64,000 bases of DNA, taken from positions 124,001-188,000 of the forward strand of contig QFPW01000002.1 of the NCBI GenBank assembly GCA_003241785.1. Reading direction: 5' to 3'. The stretch is from Rhodovulum sulfidophilum. GTDB lineage: Bacteria > Pseudomonadota > Alphaproteobacteria > Rhodobacterales > Rhodobacteraceae. The notes under the pieces were generated by a model, which saw nothing but the letters and a program-made list of their open reading frames with translations, made no database searches and was not told the origin of the DNA. Position 1 is the stretch's first letter; every line of letters starts with the position of its first letter. Position numbers and translations under genes: made by a program. Below are positions 48,404 to 56,251 of this stretch, piece after piece.

Positions 48404-49270
48404 ATGCAAGCCTCCGAGAAGAAATCCGAGACGCTGATCGGCTGGCTCCTGGCCCTGCCGCTGACCGTGGTGCTGGTGTTCTTCCTGATCCTCCCGATCC
48501 TCATGATCTTCGTCGTGAGCTTCTGGGGGGCGACGGAATTCTCGATCTATCCGGCGTTCCAGTTCGACAACTACCAGTTCCTGTTCTCCTCGCCGGTCAC
48601 CTACCAGGTCTTCGCCAAGACCTTCATGTACGCGGCCGTCACCTGGGCCTGCACGCTGGTGATCGGCTTCACGGTCGCCTTCTTCCTCGCCTTCCACGTC
48701 CGCACGCTCACCTGGCAGATCGCGCTCTTCCTGCTCTGCACCATTCCGTTCTGGACCTCGAACATCATCCGGATGATCTCCTGGATCCCGTTCCTCGGCC
48801 GCAACGGCATCGCGAACTCGACGCTGATGGAGCTCGGGATCATCGACAGCCCGCTCGAATGGCTGCTCTATTCCGATTTCGCGGTGATCCTCGCCTTCGT
48901 GCATCTCTACACGCTCTTCATGGTGGTACCGATCTTCAACACCATGATGCGCATAGACAAATCGCTGATCGAGGCCGCGCGCGACAATGGCGCCTCGGGC
49001 TTCCAGATCCTCACCAATGTGATCATCCCGCTGACCAAGCCCGGGATCATGATCGGCTCGATCTTCGTCGTGACGCTGGTGATGGGCGACTTCGTCACCG
49101 TGCGGATCATGTCGGGCTCGCAGTCGGCGAACGTCGGACGGCTGATCTCGAACGACATCGCCCTGCTGCAATATCCCTCGGCCGCGGCGACCGCGATCGT
49201 CCTGCTCGTCACGGTGCTGATCATGATCGGGATCATGCTGCGCTTCGTGAACATCCGGAAGGAGCTCTGA
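48404..49270 (+). CDS. ABC importer permease, PotB-like
   Basis: 288 residues with about six helices (IGWLLALPLTVVLVFFLILPILMIF first) and the EAA loop IEAARDNGASGFQILTNVIIPLT (about 195). GGGAG upstream of the ATG. It ends one base before the second permease gene. Confidence 0.92.
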   Translation: MQASEKKSETLIGWLLALPLTVVLVFFLILPILMIFVVSFWGATEFSIYPAFQFDNYQFLFSSPVTYQVFAKTFMYAAVTWACTLVIGFTVAFFLAFHVRTLTWQIALFLLCTIPFWTSNIIRMISWIPFLGRNGIANSTLMELGIIDSPLEWLLYSDFAVILAFVHLYTLFMVVPIFNTMMRIDKSLIEAARDNGASGFQILTNVIIPLTKPGIMIGSIFVVTLVMGDFVTVRIMSGSQSANVGRLISNDIALLQYPSAAATAIVLLVTVLIMIGIMLRFVNIRKEL

Positions 49271-49271
49271 G

Positions 49272-50111
49272 ATGCACGAGAAACGCCCGCGCTCCTTCTA
49301 CTTCCTCGCCGCCTTCTTCTGCGTCTTCATCCTCTTCCTCTACGGGCCCACGCTGACGATCGGCGTCCTCTCCTTCCAAGGGCCCGAGGGCGGCCTGACC
49401 TTCCCGATGCGCGGCGTCTCGCTGCACTGGTTCCACCAGCTCTTCCAGCAGCAGTCGGTCGGCGACATCTGGGGCGCCTGGCGGCGGTCGGTGGTGCTCG
49501 GCCTCATGGTCATGGTCGCGACCGTGGTGATCGCGGTGATGGGCGGCCTCGCCTTCCGCAAGCGCTTCTATGGCTCGGGCCCGCTCTTCTACCTGATCAT
49601 CACCAGCCTGATCATCCCCTCGATCCTGATCTCGCTCGGCGTCGGCCTCATCTTCAGCCAGCTCGGCTGGGACGTGCACTGGGCGACCAGCGGCTTCGGC
49701 TCGCAGCTGACCTGGACCCTGCCGTTCGGCCTCCTGATCATGTTCGCGGTCTTCAACCGCTTCAACCCGGCCTACGAGGAGGCGGCGCGCGACCAGGGCG
49801 CCACCGCCTGGCAGACGGTGCGCCACGTGGTGATCCCGATCATCGGCTCCTCGCTGATCGGCGTGGCGCTCTTCGGCTTCACCCTTTCCTACGACGAATT
49901 CGCCCGCACCCTGCTGACCTCGGGCAGCTACAACACGCTGCCGCTCGAGATCTACGGCATGACCACCAACGTGACCTCGCCGGTGATCTTCGCGCTCGGC
50001 ACGCTCACGACCATCTTCTCCTTCGGGATCATCGCGATCTTCCTCGTCGTCGCGCTGACCTTGCAGAAGCGGCGGGCGCGGATGGGCTCGGACGCGGGCA
50101 AGGGGGTCTGA
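49272..50111 (+). CDS. ABC importer permease, PotC-like
   Basis: 279 residues, six helices, EAA loop EEAARDQGATAWQTVRHVVI (about 177), and the conserved FTLSYDEFARTLLTSG that distinguishes PotC-type permeases. Together with the preceding permease it forms the membrane channel of the importer. Confidence 0.92.
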   Translation: MHEKRPRSFYFLAAFFCVFILFLYGPTLTIGVLSFQGPEGGLTFPMRGVSLHWFHQLFQQQSVGDIWGAWRRSVVLGLMVMVATVVIAVMGGLAFRKRFYGSGPLFYLIITSLIIPSILISLGVGLIFSQLGWDVHWATSGFGSQLTWTLPFGLLIMFAVFNRFNPAYEEAARDQGATAWQTVRHVVIPIIGSSLIGVALFGFTLSYDEFARTLLTSGSYNTLPLEIYGMTTNVTSPVIFALGTLTTIFSFGIIAIFLVVALTLQKRRARMGSDAGKGV

Positions 50112-50122
50112 GGGGCTGCCCG

Positions 50123-50767
50123 ATGATCCGCCTCGTCTTCATCAACCCCAACAGCACCGCGCGCATGACCGAGACGATCGCCGAGGCCGCCCGCGCGGTC
50201 GCGGCGCCCGACGTCGAGATCCTGGCGCGCACCAACACCGCCGGCCCGCCCTCGATCCAGGGCGAGGCGGATGGCACCGCGGCGGTGCCGGGCCTGCTCG
50301 CCGAGATCGCGGCCGCGGCGGCGGACAGCCCGGATGCGATCGTCATCGCCTGTTTCGACGACACCGGCCTCGCGGAGGCCCGCGCGGCGGCGCCCTGCCC
50401 GGTGATCGGGATCGGCCAGGCGGCATATCACGCGGCGGAACTGCTCGGGAAACCCTACAGCGTCGTGACCACGCTCGCCGTGTCGGTGCCGATCCTCGAG
50501 GGCAACCTCGCCGCCTATGGCCTCGACCATTGCCTGCGGGTGCGGGCGAGCGACGTCCCGGTGCTCGCGATCGACGGGGCGGAGGAAAGCATCTCGGCCG
50601 AGGTAGGCCGCGCCAAGGCCGAGGACGGCGCGCGGGCGATCGTGCTCGGCTGCGCGGGCATGGCCGACCTGCCCGCCGCGCTGACGGCGGAACACGGGAT
50701 CCCGGTGATCGACGGCGTCGCCGCCGCCTGCGGCCTCGCGCGGACGTTGGTGACGCTCGGGCGGTGA
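50123..50767 (+). CDS. Asp/Glu/hydantoin racemase family protein
   Basis: 214 residues. It starts IRLVFINPNSTARMTETIA, a strong signature of hydantoin racemases. Two catalytic Cys are present: IVIACFDDTGLAEAR (about 76) and IVLGCAGMADL (about 174). Racemisation of 5-substituted hydantoins or a related step (for example allantoin) is expected. As the last gene of the importer operon it suggests the transported ligand is such a compound; no hydantoinase or carbamoylase gene is present in the window. Confidence 0.85.
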   Translation: MIRLVFINPNSTARMTETIAEAARAVAAPDVEILARTNTAGPPSIQGEADGTAAVPGLLAEIAAAAADSPDAIVIACFDDTGLAEARAAAPCPVIGIGQAAYHAAELLGKPYSVVTTLAVSVPILEGNLAAYGLDHCLRVRASDVPVLAIDGAEESISAEVGRAKAEDGARAIVLGCAGMADLPAALTAEHGIPVIDGVAAACGLARTLVTLGR

Positions 50768-50773
50768 GGGGAT

Positions 50774-50866
50774 GGCGGACCTAGGTCCGCCCTACGGAAC
50801 GGTGGCGCTTTGGCGGACCGAGGTCCGCCCTACGGGGCGGTCGCGTAGGGCGGACCTCGGTCCGCC
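50774..50866. repeat. Three palindromic repeats, GTAGGGCGGAC family
   Basis: Copies at 50774-50795 (CTAG centre), 50812-50833 and 50845-50866. The first two share one polarity (GGCGGACC...GGTCCGCCCTAC), the third is reversed. The last two lie inside the 3' end of hmuV. Confidence 0.9.
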
Positions 50867-51651
50867 ATCCCCGCGGCGAAATCGGGCGTGACGCGCAACA
50901 CCCCGCCGGCCCGATCGACCCGGAGCGGCGTGCCGTAGAGCGCCGACAACCCCGCCTCGGTCAGCACCTCGGCCGGCGCGCCCTCCGTCACGATCCGCCC
51001 CTCGGCCATCAGCGCGATCCGGTCGGCGAAGGCGGCGGCGAGGTTGAGGTCGTGCAGCACCACGACCACCGCCGCGCCCTCCCGCGCCGCGCCGCGCGCC
51101 GCGCGCATCACCCCGATCTGATGCGCGACGTCGAGGCTCGCGGTCGGCTCGTCGAGCAGGAGCGCGTGGCCGGCGCCGAGCCCGCGTCCCGCGGCGAGCT
51201 GCGCCAGCGCGCGGGCGAGATGCGCCCGGTGCCGCTGCCCGCCCGAGAGCCGCGCGACCGACACCCCCGCCCGCTCCGCGAGATCGACCGCCGCCAGCGC
51301 CGCCGCGACGATCTCCCGCGCCGCCCCGGGCGGCACCTCGCGCGGGATGCCGAGCGCGGCGAGGGTAGCGACGTCGAAATCGGCGCTCAGGCTCGGGCTC
51401 TGCTCCAGCACCGCCCGCCCCCGCGCCAGCGCGGCCGGGCGCAGCGCGCTAAGATCCGACCCGCCCAGCGTGACCCGGCCCTGCCAGGGCGCGAGGTCGC
51501 CCGCGAGCGCCGAGAGCAGCGTGGTCTTGCCCGAGCCGTTCGGCCCGCAGAGCGCCAGCACCGCGCCGGGCCGCGCTTCGAGGCTCGCGTCGCGCACGAT
51601 CTCGACCCGGCCATGGCCGAGCGTCACGCGCTCGGCGGCGAGCGCGCTCAC
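50830..51651 (-). CDS. hmuV: Heme ABC importer ATPase HmuV with repeat-encoded C-terminus
   Basis: 273 residues. Walker A CGPNGSGKTTLLSAL (about 34-48), Q-loop, signature LSGGQRHRAHLARAL, Walker B HALLLDEPTASLDVAH and the switch VLHDLNLAAAFAD match HmuV. GTG start overlaps the hmuU stop (GTGA). The last 12 residues (MADRGPPYATAP) are encoded by a palindromic intergenic repeat, and the stop TAG belongs to a second copy. The ancestral end was probably shortly after VTPDFAAG. Functionally the tail is likely neutral. Confidence 0.93.
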   Translation of the reverse strand: MSALAAERVTLGHGRVEIVRDASLEARPGAVLALCGPNGSGKTTLLSALAGDLAPWQGRVTLGGSDLSALRPAALARGRAVLEQSPSLSADFDVATLAALGIPREVPPGAAREIVAAALAAVDLAERAGVSVARLSGGQRHRAHLARALAQLAAGRGLGAGHALLLDEPTASLDVAHQIGVMRAARGAAREGAAVVVVLHDLNLAAAFADRIALMAEGRIVTEGAPAEVLTEAGLSALYGTPLRVDRAGGVLRVTPDFAAGMADRGPPYATAP

Positions 51652-52703
51652 AATCCCTCTCCGCGCATCCGGCGCGTGAGGAGCCAGAGGAAGAACGGCC
51701 CGCCGATCAGGCTCATCGCGAGGCCGATCGGCGGTTCGGCCGGCGGCACCGCGAGGCGCACCGCGAGATCGGCCGAGAGCACCAGCGCGATCCCCGTGAG
51801 CGCCGCCGCCGGCAGCATCGCGCGATGGCCGTGGCCGACCATCGCCCGGGCCATATGCGGCGCGATCAGCCCGACGAAGCCGATCGGCCCGGCCGCCGCC
51901 GTCACCGCGCCGACGCCGAGCGCGGTCAGGACGCCGATCCAGAGCTTGGCCCGCTCGATGTCGAGCCCGGAATGGAAGGCGGCGCGCTCGCCGAGCTGGA
52001 AGAGGTCGAGCGCCCGGGCGAAGGCGAGCAGCGCCACGCCGGTCGCGAAGGCGATCGCGAGCGCCACCAGAACCAGCGGCCAGCCCGCGCCGCCGAGCGA
52101 GCCCATGGTCCAGAAGGTCAGGTCGCGCAGCTGCCGGTCGTCGCTGACATAGGCCAGCATCCCGATCACCGCGCCGACCAGCGCGTTGACCGCGACGCCG
52201 GCGAGGATCAGCGTCGCGACCGAGGTCACGCCGCCGCGCCGCGCCACGGTGAAGACGAAGAGCGTGACCACACCCGCGCCGAGGAAGGCGGCGGCCGGCA
52301 GCAGCCAGGGCCGCGCCGCTTCCGGCAGGCCGCCCGCGAGCGGGCCGCCGAGAACGAGGATCGAGACCGCGCCGAGCGCCGCGCCGCCGGTGACGCCGAT
52401 GAGACCGGGATCGGCGAGCGGGTTGCGCAGGATGCCTTGGGTCGCCGCCCCGGCGAGGCCGAGCGCCGTGCCGACCGCGAGGCCGAGCAGCGCGCGCGGC
52501 AGGCGGATCGCGCCGAGGATCGCCACCGTCGCCGGATCGGCGGCGCCGGTCAGCGCGCGCAGGATCTCGCCCGGCGCGATCCGCACCGGGCCGAGCGCCA
52601 GTTCGGCGAGGAAGAGCGCCAGCGCGAGCAGGATGAGCCCGGCGAAGACGAGGCCCCTCGGCCGGGCGGGCACCCGCGCCGCGTCGATCTCGGCCGCGGC
52701 CAT
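51648..52703 (-). CDS. hmuU: Heme ABC importer permease HmuU (FecCD family)
   Basis: 351 residues with about ten helices. FecCD marks: RLPRALLGLAVGTALGLAGAATQGILRNPLADPGLIGVTGGA (read in parts) near residue 70-110, WTMGSLGGAGW, GPIGFVGLIAPHMAR (about 275) and the C-terminal GGPFFLWLLTRR. Overlaps hmuV by four bases; hmuT lies 7 bases upstream. Confidence 0.95.
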   Translation of the reverse strand: MAAAEIDAARVPARPRGLVFAGLILLALALFLAELALGPVRIAPGEILRALTGAADPATVAILGAIRLPRALLGLAVGTALGLAGAATQGILRNPLADPGLIGVTGGAALGAVSILVLGGPLAGGLPEAARPWLLPAAAFLGAGVVTLFVFTVARRGGVTSVATLILAGVAVNALVGAVIGMLAYVSDDRQLRDLTFWTMGSLGGAGWPLVLVALAIAFATGVALLAFARALDLFQLGERAAFHSGLDIERAKLWIGVLTALGVGAVTAAAGPIGFVGLIAPHMARAMVGHGHRAMLPAAALTGIALVLSADLAVRLAVPPAEPPIGLAMSLIGGPFFLWLLTRRMRGEGL

Positions 52704-52710
52704 GGCGGCG

Positions 52711-53637
52711 TCAGGGCTCGGTCGGCTCGGGCGCGCCGGGATGCAGCAGCGCCGCGAGCTCCCGCACCGCCTGGGGGGTGCGCGGCCCGAAGCCGAGCAG
52801 CAGCATCCCGTCCATCGAGACCAGCCGCCCGGCCTGGCCCGCGGGGGTCGCGGCGATCTCGGGCAGGGTCAGCACCTCGTCGGGGCCGTTCTCCTCGCCG
52901 TGCCGGTCCATCATCAGGATCACGTCGGGCGCCGCCGCCATGATCGCCTCGCGGTTCATCGGCTTGTAGCCGTCGAAACCCTGGGCCGCGTTCGCGCCGC
53001 CGGCGAGCGCGATCATCGCATCGGCGGAAGTCCCCGCCCCGCCCACCATCGGCGCGCCGTCGCGCAGCGTCAGGATGAAGAGCACCTTCGGCCGCTCCGG
53101 CATCGCGCCGACGTCCTCGAGCACCTCGGCCATCTCGGCGCGATAGGCGTCGGTCAGCTCCTGCCCCTCGGGGCCGAGGCCGAGCGCGCCCGCGACGAAG
53201 GCGATCTTGGCCGGCACCGCCTCCATCCCCTCGCCGCCGGGCGCGAGCGCCACGGTCAGCCCGGCGGCGCGCAACTGCTCGAGCGCGGTCGCGGGGCCGG
53301 CGTCATGCGCGCCGAGCAGCAGGTCGGGCGCCAGCGACAGCACGCCCTCGGCCGAGAGCGCGCGGGCGTAGCCGATGCTCGGCAGTTCGGTGAGTTCGGG
53401 CGGATAGAGCGTGGTCGTGTCGACGCCGACCACCCGGCCGCCGGCGCCGAGCGCCGCGACGATCTCGGCGATATCCCCGCCCGCGACCGCGATCCGCGTC
53501 GCGCCGCTCCCCGCGGCCGTCTCGGTCGCGGCCGGCGCCGCCCCGGAAAGCGCGAGCAGGGCGAAGGCGCCGAAGAGCGCGCGCCGCCCGCCAGTCCCGA
53601 TCAGCGTCCGAAGTCCCGGAAGACTGCCTCGCGTCAT
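52711..53637 (-). CDS. hmuT: Periplasmic heme-binding protein HmuT
   Basis: 308 residues from ATG 53637 (GAGAAGG upstream; ATG 53661 possible). A signal peptide (ALFGAFALLALSGAAPAAT) is followed by a two-lobed helical-backbone binding fold: RIAVAGGDIAEIVAALGAGGRVVGVD, LYPPELTELPSIGYARALSAEGVLSL, PDVILMMDRH. This is the HmuT pattern. No outer-membrane receptor hmuR or heme-degrading hmuS is adjacent. No Fur or Irr site was recognised upstream. Confidence 0.9.
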   Translation of the reverse strand: MTRGSLPGLRTLIGTGGRRALFGAFALLALSGAAPAATETAAGSGATRIAVAGGDIAEIVAALGAGGRVVGVDTTTLYPPELTELPSIGYARALSAEGVLSLAPDLLLGAHDAGPATALEQLRAAGLTVALAPGGEGMEAVPAKIAFVAGALGLGPEGQELTDAYRAEMAEVLEDVGAMPERPKVLFILTLRDGAPMVGGAGTSADAMIALAGGANAAQGFDGYKPMNREAIMAAAPDVILMMDRHGEENGPDEVLTLPEIAATPAGQAGRLVSMDGMLLLGFGPRTPQAVRELAALLHPGAPEPTEP

Positions 53638-53733
53638 TGCCTTCTCCCCCGGCGGCGACAAGCGCGTGGTCCGCGCCCGTCCGGTGGTATCACCCCGAGT
53701 GAAAGAGTCAACAAAGGCCCGGCGCGGAACCCG

Positions 53734-55005
53734 TCACGCCCCGGCGAGGAAGAAGCGCACCATCGCGGCGGAGGCGTCCGGGCCGGCGGGGTCGGTGTAG
53801 CTGCCGCCCGCGTGGCCGCCGGACCAGGCGTGGCCCGCGCCCTCGACGAGCCAGAGCTCGCTCCCGGGCCGGCCGTCGGCGCCGGTCAGGGTGCGGCGCT
53901 GGTAGATCCGGCCGCCCGGGGTCCGGCCCACCCGCCGCCGCGCGCCCTGCACGTCCTCGGGCAGGAGATGGCCGGCGTTCGCCGGATGCACGGTGCGGTC
54001 CTCGACGCCGTGGAACACGATCCGCCGTCCGCCCGCCGCGCCCCGCGCCGGCGCGACCTCGCCGCGCATCGCGGCGAAGGCCGAGGCGACGTCCGACGCG
54101 GTGCCGGTCGCGACGCCGGAATGGACGCCGGCGGCGGCGAAGACGTCGGGATAGGCCTCGGCCAGCACCGCGGCCATCGCGCCTCCGGCCGACAGGCCCG
54201 CGACGAAGCAGCGCTCCGCCGGGACGCCGAATTCCTCGGCGACGCTCCGGACCATGCCGGCGAGGATCGCGGGCTCGCCCGCGCCGCGCGCCTGGTCGGA
54301 GGCGCGGAACCAGTTCCAGCAGGACGAGGCGTTCCGGCAGGGCGTCTGGCGGGGATAGACGAGGATCAGCCCCTCGGCCTCGGCCTGGTCGTTCATGCCG
54401 GTGCCGAGCGCGAAATCCTCGGGATTCTGCCGGCAGCCGTGCAGCATCAGGATGAGCCCGCGCGGCGCGCCGGCGCGGAGCGTCGGCACGTAGAGCCGGT
54501 AGTCACGCCCGCCCGCGTCGCAGTCGAAATGCCGCGCGTCGAACCGCGCGCCGGCGGGAATCTCGGGACCCGTCGCCGGGGCGAGGTCGCCGACCAGCCC
54601 GGGCCAGAACGCGTGCCGCCCCTCGCGCAGCAGACGCACCGCCTCGCCGAGCCCGCGCTGCGCGCGCCGGGCGTTCCCGGCCATCTCGTCGAGCGGGGTC
54701 CAGTACCGCGGCGCCTGGCGCCGGACCGGGAGCGGCGTGACCGAGGCGGCCCCGGCCGCCAGCGCCGCCGGCGCCCCGGCGGTCCGGGGCGGGCGCGCGG
54801 GCAGGCGTGTCACCCGATCCTCCGGCGCGAGGTCGGGCGCCGCGGATACAGCCGCGGCGCGGCGGGGACGCAGCCCCAAGGCTTCGCCCAGCCTGCGGGT
54901 CGCATCCGAGAGCGCGGTCGCCCGGCTCGCCCTCGCGGCGCGCGCGTCGTTCGTCCGCTTGGACGCGGCCGCCGTTGCCTCGGCGACCGGGAATTCCCTG
55001 CTCAT
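53734..55005 (-). CDS. PHB depolymerase family esterase
   Basis: 423 residues. A low-complexity Ala/Arg-rich N-terminal region (about 1-150) precedes an alpha/beta hydrolase domain: oxyanion LMLHGCRQNPEDFA (about 190), nucleophile GLSAGGAMAAVLAE (Ser about 270), catalytic Asp in GVEDRTVHP and His in GAGHAWSGGH. It is the LpqC/PhaZ-like group acting on PHB or feruloyl-type esters. No signal peptide is seen, so intracellular. GAGAGGAG upstream. It sits 88 bases downstream of the CopG-type gene and is probably in its operon. Confidence 0.86.
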   Translation of the reverse strand: MSREFPVAEATAAASKRTNDARAARASRATALSDATRRLGEALGLRPRRAAAVSAAPDLAPEDRVTRLPARPPRTAGAPAALAAGAASVTPLPVRRQAPRYWTPLDEMAGNARRAQRGLGEAVRLLREGRHAFWPGLVGDLAPATGPEIPAGARFDARHFDCDAGGRDYRLYVPTLRAGAPRGLILMLHGCRQNPEDFALGTGMNDQAEAEGLILVYPRQTPCRNASSCWNWFRASDQARGAGEPAILAGMVRSVAEEFGVPAERCFVAGLSAGGAMAAVLAEAYPDVFAAAGVHSGVATGTASDVASAFAAMRGEVAPARGAAGGRRIVFHGVEDRTVHPANAGHLLPEDVQGARRRVGRTPGGRIYQRRTLTGADGRPGSELWLVEGAGHAWSGGHAGGSYTDPAGPDASAAMVRFFLAGA

Positions 55006-55093
55006 CCTCGTTCTCCTCTCGCCTTCCGGCCGGGCTTGTCGCCTCTTCGTCGCCGGAAACCGTTCGTGGGCCTCCCGTCCTTGCCGTCGCCGC

Positions 55094-55531
55094 TCAGCGG
55101 ATCCGGTCCGCCAGCGCCGCCTTCACCTCCCGGCTCGCCTTCAGCGCGCCGAGGATCGTCACCGAGGCGATCGCGCCCCGCGCGAGTTCGGGCGTCACAT
55201 CCGGCGCGATCCGCGCCAGCCCGACCACCTTGATATGGAGCGGCTCGCGCCGGTTCAAAGCGGTTTCGAGCTCCTCCCGACCAAAGTCGCGCAGCCCGAG
55301 GTCCATCGCGTTGCGCGCCAGCGACGCGTCGAGCGCGTCCAGATGACTCGCCAGATGGTTGCGGATCGCGGTCCGGATCAGGTCGGCGCGACTGGAATAG
55401 AAGCCCTCGCGGACCAGAAGATCAATCCGGCCGAGATCAACATAGCCGAGATTTATCGTGATCTTCTCGTTATCGCCCGGCTTCGGGGCCGGGCGCGCGT
55501 CGAGCGTCTCGCGGGGTTTTTCTCCATCCAT
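55094..55531 (-). CDS. CopG-type ribbon-helix-helix regulator
   Basis: 145 residues. DNA-binding segment KITINLGYVDLGRIDLLV, EGFYSSRADLIRTAIRNHL (about 23-60) has the strand-helix-helix pattern with G-F-Y-S-S-R-A-D typical of metabolic CopG-like regulators. The C-terminal 80 residues (REELETALNRREPLHIKVVG, LARGAIASVTILGALKAS) look like a ligand or oligomerisation part. The start codon lies inside a 16-bp perfect palindrome, pointing to autoregulation. Upstream of the esterase gene. Confidence 0.82.
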   Translation of the reverse strand: MDGEKPRETLDARPAPKPGDNEKITINLGYVDLGRIDLLVREGFYSSRADLIRTAIRNHLASHLDALDASLARNAMDLGLRDFGREELETALNRREPLHIKVVGLARIAPDVTPELARGAIASVTILGALKASREVKAALADRIR

Positions 55532-55539
55532 ATGGATGG
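55524..55539. promoter_or_regulatory. 16-bp perfect palindrome over the CopG-type start codon
   Basis: CCATCCATATGGATGG; the minus-strand ATG (55531-55529) is part of it. A ribbon-helix-helix protein binding here would block its own translation initiation region or promoter. It lies about 160 bp from the divergent Rrf2 gene. Confidence 0.6.
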
Positions 55540-55690
55540 TTAACGGATGGAGCCCCCCTCTCGTCAAGCGCGCGCCGGGGGCGCGAGGCGGCGCCGGCGG
55601 AGGTCCGCCGAGCCACGGTCGCGCCCGCTTCGCACGGACTTCCTGCGATCGCATCTTGATCGGGCGCAAGCGATCAACTAACTCCTTGGT

Positions 55691-56152
55691 ATGATTTCGC
55701 AAAAGACGAAGTACGCGATCAAGGCGCTCATCACCCTCGCCGAGGAGCAGGCGGAGGGGGGATCGTCGCTGCGTATCGAGGAAATCGCCAACCGCTCCAA
55801 TACCCCCAAGCGCTTTCTCGAGCACATCCTGATCGACATCCGCAACGCCGGGGTGATCGGCAGCCGTCGCGGCCGCGACGGGGGCTACCTGCTCATCAAG
55901 AGCCCCGAGAGCATCACGATCAGCGACGTGCTCAGGATGATCGACGGGCCGATCGCGCCCCTGCCCTGCCTCTCGCGCCGGGCCTACCAGCGCTGCGACG
56001 ACTGCACCGACGAGGCGACCTGCCGCATCCGCAAGGTTTTCGGCGATCTCTACGCCGCCTATCTGCTGATGGTCGAATCGCTGACCCTCGCCGACCTGCT
56101 GCGCGATGATTCCCTGCTCGATTCCACGCCGGAACTCGACATAATTCCCTGA
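55691..56152 (+). CDS. Rrf2-family regulator with four cysteines
   Basis: 153 residues: winged HTH (KTKYAIKALITLAEEQ, RIEEIANRSNTPKRFLEHIL, SRRGRDGGYLLIKSPE) and a C-terminal cysteine set C93, C102, C105, C111, suitable for an Fe-S cluster or redox switch but spaced unlike the three Cys of IscR. It lies 99 bases upstream of the sulfate importer operon in the same direction; control of sulfur assimilation, as with CymR/CysR-like Rrf2 proteins, is the likely role. Confidence 0.88.
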   Translation: MISQKTKYAIKALITLAEEQAEGGSSLRIEEIANRSNTPKRFLEHILIDIRNAGVIGSRRGRDGGYLLIKSPESITISDVLRMIDGPIAPLPCLSRRAYQRCDDCTDEATCRIRKVFGDLYAAYLLMVESLTLADLLRDDSLLDSTPELDIIP

Positions 56153-56196
56153 AATTTCTGGTGTTTGCCTTTTTTCGCCGGCCTGCGGATTAATTC

Positions 56197-56226
56197 TTGA
56201 TAAACACGATGACATCTGTCGTGATA
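56197..56226 (+). promoter_or_regulatory. Candidate promoter and operator of the sulfate operon
   Basis: TTGATA (56197-56202) and GTGATA (56221-56226) are 18 bases apart. Between them lies CACGA (56205-56209) with its inverse TCGTG (56219-56223), containing a smaller GACA-TC-TGTC palindrome. ATTAAT flanks both sides. An operator between -35 and -10 fits repression by the adjacent Rrf2 protein. Confidence 0.4.
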
Positions 56227-56251
56227 GAGGGCATTAATCGTGGAGGCCTGA

